DNA from: Parapedobacter sp042666505
Lineage (GTDB): Bacteria; Bacteroidota; Bacteroidia; Sphingobacteriales; Sphingobacteriaceae
Reading direction: 5' to 3'
DNA length: 64,000 nt
Assembly: GCF_042666505.1 (NCBI RefSeq)
Contig: NZ_JBHTDN010000002.1
Coordinates: 558,001 to 622,000, forward strand
Translations under genes and position numbers: made by a program
The notes under the pieces: generated by a model
What the model saw: only the letters and a program-made list of their open reading frames with translations
What the model was told of the DNA's origin: nothing
The model's database searches: none
Shown: positions 45,083 through 55,800 of the stretch, piece by piece
Layout: each line of letters begins with the position of its first letter
How positions within the stretch are numbered: position 1 is the first letter of the stretch

Positions 45083-46447
45083 CTACTTATTTCCTCCGGT
45101 TGCCAGTTGTCCGGTATGTTCATGTATCCGTTTTATGGCAGTTGCTATCATTTCCATGTCTGATTTCGGACCCAGTAACAGGTTTTGGGTAAACCAAACG
45201 GCTTGTTCATTGCAGAGCGTTTCGTTATTCGGGCAACGGTTCGCAGCGATATACGCATCAAAATCCACCTGTTCCTTCGGATACACCTGTTGGTAAAGCG
45301 GCGAATCCAATGCATCTTTTAAGTAAGGTTTATCGGTCAGTACCGCGTAGCCACTGCTGCAAGGAACACCTTCCGCACGCAATGCTTTCAGGAAGCGATC
45401 CCGGGACAATCCGCCAAACTCAGCTGCAACGTAGCGGAACGGATACAGATGGTACGCTCCTTTGTTCGCCTTCTCGTATAATTTCATCGGATAAATACCC
45501 GGTACTTCGCTCAATAGACTACTTAGATACCGGGCATTTTCGTCACGTCTTACGGTCTCTTCCTCCAAGCGTTCCATCAACGCCAAGCCGATAGCCGCCT
45601 GGTACTCCGTAAGCCTGATTTTGGTGCCGGCCAAGACACTGCTCGCGGATACGACACCCACCATCGACCCATATGGCAACCCTAAATTATGATAGGAATA
45701 ACAACGATCCATAAATTCGCCATTGTTGCTGACAACCGCACCCCCTTCGCCAATGGGTAAATTTTTCGAATTCTGGAAACTGAAGCATCCTGCATGACCA
45801 ATAGAACCTAATCGCTTACCGTCGTACTCTGCCAAATGTGCCTGGCATGCATCCTCAATAACAATCAGGTTGTGTTGCTTAGCCAGCGCCATGATCCGGT
45901 CCATATCAACCGCGACCCCTGCAATGTGCACCGGAAGGATTGCCTTGGTCCGGGGCGTGATTTTTTTAGCTACCTGGGCAGGATCGATTTGAAAGGTTTC
46001 TAGCTCCACATCGGCAAATACGGGCATCGCCCCAACGGCTAGAACAGCCAGGGGCACCGCAATAAATGTATACGGCGTGAGAATAACCTCGTCTCCCGGT
46101 CCTACACCAAAATTGGTCATCGCTGTAATCAAAGCGTTTGTGCCATTGACTACGGTTAAACACCGTTCTGTGCCAATCGTTTTTGCCCACGCTTCCTCAA
46201 AACGCTGGGTCACCTGAGCGCGCGACCAGACGCCACTTCGCAGCACCTCTAAGACATGCTTTTCGTCGGTGGCTGGATTCCACATCGGCCACCTCGGCCA
46301 TTCCTTTTGAGCAAACATTGGCTGTCCCCCTAGAACGGCCGGCTTACCAGTCATCGAACGCTGCCTACCGAAAACCATCGGAGAGGCGACCATTCCGGCT
46401 CCCAATACGGAACTACTGGCAATAAATTTTCTTCTAGACATATCCAT
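45083..46447 (-). CDS. Tat-exported DegT/DnrJ/EryC1/StrS-type PLP aminotransferase
   Basis: 454 residues. SRRKFIASSSVLGAGMVASPMVFG is a twin-arginine signal. The enzyme body is a sugar aminotransferase: NGTNAL (101-106, phosphate cup), VIEDACQAH (Asp199, pyridine N) and FSFQNSKNLPIGEGG (Lys228, internal aldimine). These enzymes interconvert keto- and amino-sugars, usually on nucleotide sugars in the cytosol; export with bound PLP is unusual. With three Tat Gfo/Idh oxidoreductases in the same regulon, periplasmic keto/amino-sugar conversion is the leading idea. Sits between susD and the propeller genes. Confidence 0.92.
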   Translation of the reverse strand: MDMSRRKFIASSSVLGAGMVASPMVFGRQRSMTGKPAVLGGQPMFAQKEWPRWPMWNPATDEKHVLEVLRSGVWSRAQVTQRFEEAWAKTIGTERCLTVVNGTNALITAMTNFGVGPGDEVILTPYTFIAVPLAVLAVGAMPVFADVELETFQIDPAQVAKKITPRTKAILPVHIAGVAVDMDRIMALAKQHNLIVIEDACQAHLAEYDGKRLGSIGHAGCFSFQNSKNLPIGEGGAVVSNNGEFMDRCYSYHNLGLPYGSMVGVVSASSVLAGTKIRLTEYQAAIGLALMERLEEETVRRDENARYLSSLLSEVPGIYPMKLYEKANKGAYHLYPFRYVAAEFGGLSRDRFLKALRAEGVPCSSGYAVLTDKPYLKDALDSPLYQQVYPKEQVDFDAYIAANRCPNNETLCNEQAVWFTQNLLLGPKSDMEMIATAIKRIHEHTGQLATGGNK

Positions 46448-46487
46448 AATACACGATCCTCCTGCTTCTCATATAGTTAATGACTCT

Positions 46488-47972
46488 TTAGTTATATCCT
46501 TCGTTTTGCTGCAGCACATCCGGTCCCACCAGATCAATCTGGCTCCGTGGAATCGGCATGTACCGATGATGTTCCTGCGGATTTAACTGCACGGTCTGGA
46601 CAGAACCGTCAGACGGATTATAATACCGTTCAACCGACTTCAATTCGGTCATGTATCGTCCGGTCCGAACCAAATCAAACCACCGCTCATTCTCAAAGGC
46701 AAATTCCAATCGCCGTTCCAGCAACAGCTTATCCAAAAAAGCGTCTTCGGTCGCAATATCAGCCAAGGTGTAATGATGATCCTCATTTCCGAAGGCGCGT
46801 TCTCTGATCCGATTAAGTTCGATCAGTGCCAAATCAGGTTGGTTAAGGCGATACAATACTTCCGCCTTCAGCAACACTATATCTGCATACCTCAACACCG
46901 GCAAATCCAGTCCGCTGCTGTTGGGGGTGTGTTGGACGGCAAACTTGCTTACATACGGATACCATACGGCAGGTTCGGCGGGTGGACTGTTCGGTGATTT
47001 CCAATAGGGCGTAATGGTCTCCGCTTTTCGGCTGTCTTCATCCTCATACAATTTATAAAGACTCCACGTAGGGAAAATATTTTCATTTCCACGCGATGAG
47101 ATGCCCGTTACCCCAAAATAGGGCAAGAAATCTGTCGAAAGCGGTTGTCCGTTTTCACCATCCAGGTATTTCATTGCAAAAATTACCTCGCTGTTATTTT
47201 CCGAACTGACCGACCAAAGCGATTTAAACTCAGGTTCCAATCGAAAATCAAATCCCTCGACCCTATCCAAGTACGTTTTCGCCTCATCCCATTGCTTTAG
47301 GTAGACATATACTTTTGCCAATAATGAAACCGCGGCTTCCTTACTCGTCCGACCTGTGGGCATTTCCGCTTTTACCGGCAACAGGTCGATCGCCTGCTTC
47401 AGGTCCGCGGTAATCTGCTGGTACACATCCGCTTCGGACGACCGCGGCACAGTATAGGTCTCCTCCACCGTAAGTTTGGACGTGACCAATGGAACACCCC
47501 CAAACACCTTCACCAAATCGAAATAGAGAAGCCCTCGCATAAAAAGCGCTTCGCCGGTGAGCTGCGCTTGCTGGTTTTCTGCATAATCCGTGGGATTATT
47601 AATATAAAAAATTACGGAATTCGCTCGAAAGATACCTTGATAAGCACTTTGCCAAAAGCTAGCGAAAAGTGGATTCTCCGAGGTAATCGATAAATTATTC
47701 AATTCATCGATACCGCCGATATTAAAATACCCCGTACGATAGGTATTGTCCGACAACATTTCGGAAATGGTCCAATCACGGGGAAACCGGGCTTGGTAAT
47801 TACTGTAAATACCCAATACAGCGCCATCCATGTCGGCCGCGGTCTTGAAAAAGTTAGCCTCCGTCAATTCCGATTCAGGGGTCAACTCCAAAATACTGTT
47901 ACAGGCCCCGAAGGCCAGAAAGACCGCCAACAATACGCCTTTGGTCAATTGCTTCACTATTGTTCGTGTCAT
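46488..47972 (-). CDS. RagB/SusD family nutrient-uptake lipoprotein (PUL-3, distal pair)
   Basis: 494 residues; lipobox AFGAC (Cys24). Landmarks: EALFMRGLLYFDLVKVFGGVPL, EVLYRLNQPDLALIELNRIRERAF, ERRLEFAFENERWFDLVRTGRYM, HHRYMPIPRSQIDLVGPDVLQQNEGYN. Shorter than the other SusDs here. Partner of the SusC 18 bases upstream and followed 40 bases later by the exported aminotransferase gene. Confidence 0.95.
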   Translation of the reverse strand: MTRTIVKQLTKGVLLAVFLAFGACNSILELTPESELTEANFFKTAADMDGAVLGIYSNYQARFPRDWTISEMLSDNTYRTGYFNIGGIDELNNLSITSENPLFASFWQSAYQGIFRANSVIFYINNPTDYAENQQAQLTGEALFMRGLLYFDLVKVFGGVPLVTSKLTVEETYTVPRSSEADVYQQITADLKQAIDLLPVKAEMPTGRTSKEAAVSLLAKVYVYLKQWDEAKTYLDRVEGFDFRLEPEFKSLWSVSSENNSEVIFAMKYLDGENGQPLSTDFLPYFGVTGISSRGNENIFPTWSLYKLYEDEDSRKAETITPYWKSPNSPPAEPAVWYPYVSKFAVQHTPNSSGLDLPVLRYADIVLLKAEVLYRLNQPDLALIELNRIRERAFGNEDHHYTLADIATEDAFLDKLLLERRLEFAFENERWFDLVRTGRYMTELKSVERYYNPSDGSVQTVQLNPQEHHRYMPIPRSQIDLVGPDVLQQNEGYN

Positions 47973-47990
47973 GATGCGTTTGTTATGGGT

Positions 47991-50900
47991 TTAAAAAATT
48001 ACATTCACGCCAAACGTGTATACCCGATTGATCGGCTCCGAGCCGTTATTAAATCCGGGCATACTTCTTATCCCGTTGCTTTCGTCTCCCGTAAACCCCT
48101 CCGGATTATACCCATGGAAGCCTTTTTTGGTGATCATCAGCAGGTTGCTGATGGAAGCAAAAAGCCGGAAATTGCTAATTTTATACCGCTCTGAGAACGA
48201 TTGCGGCACCATATAGCCGAAATTCAAATTGCGGATGGCCAGAAAAGAAGCATCCTCCAGGTAGTAATCGCTGTTTGATACCCAGGCCAACTGGCTAAGC
48301 GCAGTAGCCGGCTCTTTGCCGTTACCAGGTTCTGATGGCGACCACCATTGGTTCTCCACCAACGAACGCCTGATGGCGCTTACGGTAGCACCCTGATAGT
48401 ATAAGTTTTCGAGGTTATACATCTTTGCGCCAATAGCCGACTGCATCGCGATGCTTAAATCGAAATTCTTCCAGGAAAAGTCGTTCACCATACCAAACGT
48501 CATTTTCGGCAGGTAACTGCCTAGGATCACCCGGTCATCCGGCGTGATTTTCCCATCGGGCACACCGTCAGGCCCACTCACATCGGCATATTTCGTATTC
48601 CCTGGTTTCGACCCATCCATGATAGGCGAGTTGGCCACGTCGTTTTCGTCGACCAACACACCGGCTAATTTGTATCCATAGAAAGAAAACATCGGTTCTC
48701 CCTTCCGAAGAATCCAGGACATTCCCCTGGTGTGTGTGTTGATAACCTCGTCTACGCCACCCAGGTCGACCACTTCATTTTTGTTCCTCGAAAGGTTAAA
48801 CGCCGTCGACCACTTGAAAGCGCCCGTTAAGTTTTGGGAATTCAATTCAACTTCAAAACCGGTATTGCGGACATCCCCAACGTTGACCAATGCGGTCGGA
48901 AAACCCGAAATGGACGGCACCGAAACATCATACAATAGGTTGGTCGTCTTCTTTTGGTAGTAATCTGCTGCCACCGTCAATCGGTTGTTAAACAGTCCCA
49001 GATCCAATCCGACGTTGTAGCTTTCCGTCCGCTCCCATTGCAACCCACCATTCCCAATGGCGTTTTGCGCCCAGCCTTTAGTCAGCACGTCGTCGGGCGA
49101 ATAATAGACATCATTGATCGTGCCGAGGTAACGGAAGTCGCCGATGTTGAAATTACCGACCACACCATAACTAATCCGGGGTTTGAGTTCGCTGATCACC
49201 GTGTTCCCCTGCATAAAGTCCTCCTGTGAAATCCGCCAGGCGATGGATGCCGAAGGGAAATTTCCCCAGCGGTTATCCGGTCCGAACCGAGAGCTGCCAT
49301 CCGTACGGAAAGAGGCTGACAACAGGTATTTTCCTTTGTACGCGTAATTTACGCGTCCGAAATACGAAATAAGCCCCCACCGTGACTTCGAAGTGTACGA
49401 CCGGGATGGATCAATGATCGCATTGTTTAATGTGCGGATGGCTTCGTTATTAAAGCTTCCCGCCACCGCAGTCTGTTGTGCATCGCGGGAAGTCTCTTTT
49501 TGGAAAGAGGCTCCCAGAATGGCGTTGAAGTCGTCGTCTCCTCCAAAATCGTTGGTATATCGCAGTACGTTTTCGTTAAGCAGGTTAAGAAATCTACGTT
49601 CGCGAGCCGACCCGGAGTTCAGTCCATTGGATGTGGCAGAAGCCGACTGGAATCTTTCATCAATACTATAGGTGATATTGGCCCCGAAAGACGACCGGAC
49701 GGATAACCCTTTTGCTAACTGCGCTTCTGCATACATTTCTCCTACATTATTCATAGAAGACAACGTATTGAATGTACCGTACAACGTTGCCAATGGGCTG
49801 GTTTGTCCAGACACTGAATTACCCCAATAATCCAATGGTCGCGGATAGGAACCATCAGGATAGGGTTCAGGCGAAACAAACGGTGAGGTTTTCACAATCG
49901 CTTCCATGGTTACAGGTGAAGTCCGCCGATCCGCCCAATTGGGACTCACCATGATACCTACCTTGACTCCAGGCGCAAGCTTCGCATCCACATTGGCCCG
50001 AAAAGCGTAGGTTTTATAGCCTGTGGTCAATAAGGTACCTTGTTCATCGCGATAGGTCCCGGAAATATAATAGGTTACGTCGTCCGTGCCCCCCCGGACG
50101 GACAAACTATAATTTTGCGTGGGGGCGGTACGCAATAAAATATCTTCCCACACGTAATTTCCTTCACGAATTACGGGATTGACGCGGAAATTCGGCGGAC
50201 GGCGCTCATCTCCCCAGAGGGGTATCGATACATCGCCACCCTGCCAAGCATATTCCCGGTTCATGTAACGGGCTACATAATCGTGAAATTCATCGCCTGT
50301 GATCCAATCGTCGTGCCCCAAAGCCTCAGCCACCCCCGCATAAGCATTTAATTGAAGCTGTGGTTTTCCGGTTCTTCCCTTTTTGGTCGTGATGATGATG
50401 ACACCACCAGAACCGCGAGAGCCGTAAATGGCCGCAGAAGATGCGTCTTTCAAGACTTCAATAGACTCCACGTCGTTCATGTTTACACTACCCATGCTTC
50501 CTCCCGGAAACCCGTCGATCACAATCAACGGATCATTGCTGGCTGAAATGGATCCCGAGCCACGCACGCGGATAATCGGTGCCGAACCGGGATTACTTCG
50601 TGTATTGGAAATGTTAACACCGGCCAATCGGCCAACCAACGCGAGCTCCGGGCGTCCTACCGGAATCTGATCCAGATTTTTGTTTTCCACCTTGGAAATC
50701 GCGGCCGTCACGGAACTCTTTCGCTGGGTTCCATAACCCACCACCACCACTTCGTCCAAGCCCGCCACATCGGCTTCCATGACCACATCGATGGTGGTCC
50801 TTCCTCCAATCTCAATTTCCAGATCCTGATATCCAACACTTCGAAATACCAAAACATCCGTAGCCCCAACACCTTCTAGATTAAACCGTCCTTCTTCATT

Positions 50901-51119
50901 GGTAGCCACTCCTGAACCGGTTCGTTTAACCGTAACACTCACCCCTTCCAAAACAGCCCCCGTAGCGTCCCGGACAACGCCCGACACGGTCTGCTGCGAC
51001 CCGTTTTCGACCTTGACTGTCCGATTACCGGTACTGCCTGTCGGAATCGGATCATCCAAAGCGAAGGCGCTGAATGTGGTTAGATTCGCCAGTAAAAGGA
51101 AATAATGCACTTTTCTCAT
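47991..51119 (-). CDS. SusC/RagA TonB-linked outer-membrane receptor (PUL-3, distal pair)
   Basis: 1042 residues: signal peptide (about 1-20), carboxypeptidase-regulatory-like domain (about 43-115), signature EVVVVGYGTQRKS (123-135), plug with VRGSGSISASNDPLIVIDGFPGG, barrel ending YTFGVNVIF. No STN. Starts 18 bases after the preceding SusD stop, so the two SusCD pairs are on one transcript. Confidence 0.95.
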   Translation of the reverse strand: MRKVHYFLLLANLTTFSAFALDDPIPTGSTGNRTVKVENGSQQTVSGVVRDATGAVLEGVSVTVKRTGSGVATNEEGRFNLEGVGATDVLVFRSVGYQDLEIEIGGRTTIDVVMEADVAGLDEVVVVGYGTQRKSSVTAAISKVENKNLDQIPVGRPELALVGRLAGVNISNTRSNPGSAPIIRVRGSGSISASNDPLIVIDGFPGGSMGSVNMNDVESIEVLKDASSAAIYGSRGSGGVIIITTKKGRTGKPQLQLNAYAGVAEALGHDDWITGDEFHDYVARYMNREYAWQGGDVSIPLWGDERRPPNFRVNPVIREGNYVWEDILLRTAPTQNYSLSVRGGTDDVTYYISGTYRDEQGTLLTTGYKTYAFRANVDAKLAPGVKVGIMVSPNWADRRTSPVTMEAIVKTSPFVSPEPYPDGSYPRPLDYWGNSVSGQTSPLATLYGTFNTLSSMNNVGEMYAEAQLAKGLSVRSSFGANITYSIDERFQSASATSNGLNSGSARERRFLNLLNENVLRYTNDFGGDDDFNAILGASFQKETSRDAQQTAVAGSFNNEAIRTLNNAIIDPSRSYTSKSRWGLISYFGRVNYAYKGKYLLSASFRTDGSSRFGPDNRWGNFPSASIAWRISQEDFMQGNTVISELKPRISYGVVGNFNIGDFRYLGTINDVYYSPDDVLTKGWAQNAIGNGGLQWERTESYNVGLDLGLFNNRLTVAADYYQKKTTNLLYDVSVPSISGFPTALVNVGDVRNTGFEVELNSQNLTGAFKWSTAFNLSRNKNEVVDLGGVDEVINTHTRGMSWILRKGEPMFSFYGYKLAGVLVDENDVANSPIMDGSKPGNTKYADVSGPDGVPDGKITPDDRVILGSYLPKMTFGMVNDFSWKNFDLSIAMQSAIGAKMYNLENLYYQGATVSAIRRSLVENQWWSPSEPGNGKEPATALSQLAWVSNSDYYLEDASFLAIRNLNFGYMVPQSFSERYKISNFRLFASISNLLMITKKGFHGYNPEGFTGDESNGIRSMPGFNNGSEPINRVYTFGVNVIF

Positions 51120-51137
51120 AACTATTGAATTTGTTCT

Positions 51138-52856
51138 TTAATACCCGGGATTTTGGGGAAAGTCAGCGTCGATGTTCAAATCGATCTGGCTTTGGGGAAT
51201 AGGCCATAATACGTTATGTTCTTCAATGTGTGCTCCGGGACACATCGGATTGTCGTTATACTTCCGTACACGTTCGATCAGTTTCCCCGTTCGGCGCAAT
51301 GCAATAAGCCGCCACTCTTCGCCATACAATTCCCGCGCCCGTTCGTCCAAGATGTAATCGATGTCCACGTCTGCCGCCGAAACCGGCGTGGCATGTGCGC
51401 GGTTCCGTATCTTATTGATATCTTCTGCCGCTAAGTCGGGCCTGCCGATACCCAGATAGGCCTCAGCCCGGAGCAGCAACGTCTCTGCGAAGCGAAGCGC
51501 ATACCAATCTTTATGGGTAACCCCACCGCCGGAACGCCCGGGATCAACGAAATAATTACCCGGATCATGGAATTTCATGAAGGTAGGAAACAGAATCTTA
51601 CAGGTATCCAGCATCGGGTTTGACCTTTTCGGATTCGTATACAAGCTAAAATCTATTTTATGGCCATCGTAAGCGGATTCCGGGTTATCAAAATAGAAAT
51701 CCCGTTTTATGTTATGTTTCGCATTCCGGATGTCGGTGTTCCATTCCCCTTCCCACATGTAATAGTGGACGAAATTCGTACCCCTTGCATTACCTGTCGG
51801 TCTACTCAGCGTATCGTTATAACCGGTATAGTTTCCATTGTATAATTTTCCGAGAATGGCTTTCTTTCCATCGGGAGTAAGTCCGATGTCAAAATAACGG
51901 GGCCCGTAAATATAAGCCGACGAGATTTGCTTTCCCCCGGTTACATTGGGTTCGATCTGGATTACCCACATCGCTTCCGTATTGTTAGCGAGGTTGTGGT
52001 TGGAATACCCAAAGAGGTCGTAGTAAACATCGCCAGACCCCAGATAATCGTTACCTAACCGGTTTCCAAAGCGCTCGGTCATTAATTTGTAATGGTATCC
52101 ATCTACCACCTGCGAAGCCGCCTCAACTGCCGCTTCCGGATTTTTTTGTTCCAAATACGTTTCAGCTAGGTAATGCCAAGCCACTCCCTGCGTAATTCTC
52201 CCCGGTGCCGCTTCTTGTCCCTGTTTGGGTAAATAGGTAGCCGCAAACTTGAAGTCTTCTTCCATAAGTTTGTGAATGGACGACACGGGATCCCGCACGA
52301 AGTCGGCTTTGGCCGATTGCACCGGGCGATCTAGCAAGGGAATATCACCAAAGGTTGAAACTAGGTTCCGGTACGCAAACGCACGGAAAAAACGCGCTTC
52401 CCCAATATAGCTATTTTTCCCTTCTTCGCCCGCAGCAAACACCGAAGGATCCAGCTTTTCCAACTGATCGATCAACACGTTGGCCCATTGGACGATTTTA
52501 AAGCCAGTGGTCCAATGGTCGACGACCGGCTTCCAAATGGGTGTCATGTCGCGATACGAATTCAGGTATGGGCTCCCTCTTTCCGGTATTTCGCCATTAA
52601 ACCCCAGATCTGACCCATGCGTTGCCCAGTTCATCGTTCCAAATTCCGTATAGCTGTAATAGGCCGTACGCACCCGATCGTGAAGCGCTGTAATACCTTG
52701 CAGTGCCCCGGCTTCCGTAGTAAATGAATTGTCCGGCGAAAAGAAATCCAACGGGACCTCCTCCAATACGCTGTCGTTGCACGAAGACAATATCAGTGAC
52801 AGAGCCAGCGCAGGGCACAAAAATTTCGATAAAAAGTCAGTTAAATACGTTTTCAT
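51138..52856 (-). CDS. RagB/SusD family nutrient-uptake lipoprotein (PUL-3, proximal pair)
   Basis: 572 residues from ATG at 52856; an upstream in-frame TTG (52865) is less likely. Lipobox LILSSC (Cys26). EARFFRAFAYRNLVSTFGDIPLLD, RFAETLLLRAEAYLGIGRPDLAAEDINKIRNRAH, RARELYGEEWRLIALRRTGKLIERV, LWPIPQSQIDLNIDADFPQNPGY. Pairs with the SusC 26 bases upstream. Confidence 0.95.
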   Translation of the reverse strand: MKTYLTDFLSKFLCPALALSLILSSCNDSVLEEVPLDFFSPDNSFTTEAGALQGITALHDRVRTAYYSYTEFGTMNWATHGSDLGFNGEIPERGSPYLNSYRDMTPIWKPVVDHWTTGFKIVQWANVLIDQLEKLDPSVFAAGEEGKNSYIGEARFFRAFAYRNLVSTFGDIPLLDRPVQSAKADFVRDPVSSIHKLMEEDFKFAATYLPKQGQEAAPGRITQGVAWHYLAETYLEQKNPEAAVEAASQVVDGYHYKLMTERFGNRLGNDYLGSGDVYYDLFGYSNHNLANNTEAMWVIQIEPNVTGGKQISSAYIYGPRYFDIGLTPDGKKAILGKLYNGNYTGYNDTLSRPTGNARGTNFVHYYMWEGEWNTDIRNAKHNIKRDFYFDNPESAYDGHKIDFSLYTNPKRSNPMLDTCKILFPTFMKFHDPGNYFVDPGRSGGGVTHKDWYALRFAETLLLRAEAYLGIGRPDLAAEDINKIRNRAHATPVSAADVDIDYILDERARELYGEEWRLIALRRTGKLIERVRKYNDNPMCPGAHIEEHNVLWPIPQSQIDLNIDADFPQNPGY

Positions 52857-52882
52857 GATTACCAATCGTAATGTATAAATAG

Positions 52883-55800
52883 CTATAAACTCAATCTGAC
52901 ACCAAACACCAGGTTTCGCATTAAAGGTGTGTCACTCACGCCGATTTCCGGGTCCCAGCCCTGCCAGTTGGTCCAGACGTAGGGATTCTTGCTGGATATA
53001 TATAGCTGGCAATCGTTCAGCTTCAGCTTATCCAATACCGGTTGGCCAAAACGATAAGCCAGCGACACATCCTGTAAGCGCACAAAGCTGCGGCTTTGAT
53101 AAATCCCGCTCTGGCGTTGGGGATTGTTGTAAATCCCTGTCGTGTTGGTCGTCGGAGCCTCGGGCGACCAATAGCGGTTGATTGCCGAATTGTTTCTGCG
53201 ATGCGTCATGGTATAAAGTGGATTAACTATTTCCGCGTTATTAGCTAGATAATAGCCGTTTCCACCTTGTATGGAGTTGATAAACACCGACAGGGTAAAG
53301 TTCTTATAGGATAGCGAATTGTTAAGACTAAAACGGTAATTGGGGGATTCGTAGCCAACGATCGTGCGGTCGTTGTCCGGATCGATTTTTCCGTCCTGGT
53401 TTTGATCCACATACCGGAATTGGCCCGGATACCAGCCTGATAATACTTGCCCACTGAAAAATTCCTCCTCAGTCCATACCCCTCCGGCCATCTGATAGTC
53501 GTAAAGCGCTTCTATGGGTTTGCCGACAAACCAGGCATTTCCGATATCGGCATCATCGTCTGAACCATAGAGCCGACTAATTTTATCCCGGTTGATTGAA
53601 AACACGAAATTGCTCTTCCAGTTGAAGGTCGGCCCTTGGATATTAATGGTGTTTAGTTCCAACTCAAGCCCCTTATTAGCCAGTCCGCCGATGTTCGCCC
53701 AAATATTCGGATAACCTGCAGCAGGCGGCAGTTGCCGTCTCACCAGTACGTTTTTGGTCTTCGCAGTATATGCATTGAGGGAGCCGGTTATCCGGTTGTT
53801 CAATACACCAAAATCTACACCCGCGTTAAACGAGGTGGTTTCCTCCCAGCTCAAATCGGGATTGCCCAATGTTTCCGGAAAAAGGCCAATTGCCGTATTG
53901 CTGCCGTATATATAATAGGTGGTACCCATGGACGACAGGCTCGAATAGCGCCCGATTCCCTGATTGCCGTTCACACCGTACGAAGTCCTGACTTTAAGAT
54001 ACAGTCCCTTATCCTTTAGAAAGGCTTCCTCCGACGGTACCCATCCGAGGGAAATCGAAGGGAACGTTGCCCACTTGTTACCTTTACCAAACCCGGAATA
54101 TCCATCCCTCCGTACCGTCGCCGTCAGTAGGTAGCGTGATTTGTAGGTATAATTCACACGTGCCATATACGCTAAGCTGTTCTCTTCGTAAGCCGTCGAA
54201 CCAACCGTAGCAACCTCGCCGATTCCCATGTTGTTAAAGCCCAATGATTCGTTGTTGAACCCTTGCGCAGTCAAACTCGATGTACTACCGCGGATGTTTT
54301 CCCGACTGAAGAGCAGCGTGGAATTGATCTGATGATCTCCGAAATCGCGCATATACGTCACGATGTTATTCAGAATCCAGTTTCGCTCTTCCTTGGGTTC
54401 TTTGATCGCATATCCGCGATTGGTCGACCCCTGGGGAGTACGGTTGGAATGGAACGAATTGACTTCGGTGTTGAAATACGTCTGCGAGTAATTAAATTCA
54501 TAGCGCAATCCCTCTACCCAAGGTACATCCACAACCGCACGGCCAATCGCGAAAAGCTCGTTACGGACATCTGTGTTGTCAATTTCGAGGTACACCAGCG
54601 GATAGGGCTGATAAAGTTCTCCCCCTAGGTAAATATCATAATTCGGTTGTCCGATTTTATTATCGACCAAGGGACTGGCCACCCGTGCATTGGTCAGGCT
54701 AGCCGGAAGTCCGGAATTATCTTGATACGCATAGGAGGTATTCAATCCAAGGGTTAACCAGTCATTAACCTTACTTTCCAAGTTGCTACGGAGCGTGTAC
54801 CGTTTGAATTTATCGTTCAATTGGATACCTTCCACGTTCGAATGGGACCCTGAAATGTAATACGTAGTGCGGTCGGCTCCCCCTTGCAGGCTCAAACTGT
54901 AGTTTTGCATCGGTGCCACCTGCAACACCTCATCTACCCAGTCGATTTCATTGCCTTTTAAATAGTTCTGCTGCTCTTCATAGGTAGGCAGATAAGAAGC
55001 CACTACATCGCGATCTGTTACGTCTGGCCGCGCAGGCCGCCCTTCGGCGCTCGTCGGATTGGTACGATACCAATTATAGACATCTTGCTGCCAATACCAA
55101 TCCAACGAACGCAGTGCAAACTCTTCTGCGTTCATCACCCGCATCGGGTTGTTGGTCATGTCCTGAAAACCTGCGTATGCATCGAACGAAACCGTTGGTT
55201 TCTGGTTTTTTCCCGACTTGGTGGTAATCAAGATTACCCCATTGGCCGACCGGGATCCGTAAACCGCAGCTGCCGACGCGTCTTTGAGGATATCGATATG
55301 CTCCACGTCGTTCATGTTAACGCTGGCCAACGAGCCGTTAAAGATAATGCCGTCGATCACAATCAACGGCCTCCCGTTTGCCGACAAGGATGTCTGTCCG
55401 CGTATAGAGAACGAAGGTTCACTGTTAGCTCCTCCTTTGGCGTCGACGTTAACCCCGGCAACGCCTGTAAACGCCTGCGAAATATTGGTGTTCGCTTGAA
55501 GAATCCGTTCGTCCATGGAAATCCGCGAGACTGCACCGGTAAGGTCACTCTTCTTCGCGACCCCATACCCTACCACAACGACTTCATCCAATCCGGCAAT
55601 ATCATCTTCCATGACAACATTCAGCGGCGTATTGCCTGAGATGGCCACTTCTTTTTCTTTGTATCCAACACTCCTGAATACCAAAACGGCCTTGTCATCT
55701 ACTTCCTCAAGCGCGAATTTGCCCTCGTTGTTGGTAGCCGTACCTACGTTGGAACCTTTGATTGTTACGCTAACACCTTCCAGCGGCTCCCCCTGCTGAT

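Noticed and set aside
55085..55639. 184-codon plus-strand frame opposite the PUL-3 susC
   Set aside because: Antisense to the conserved plug region; no independent support.
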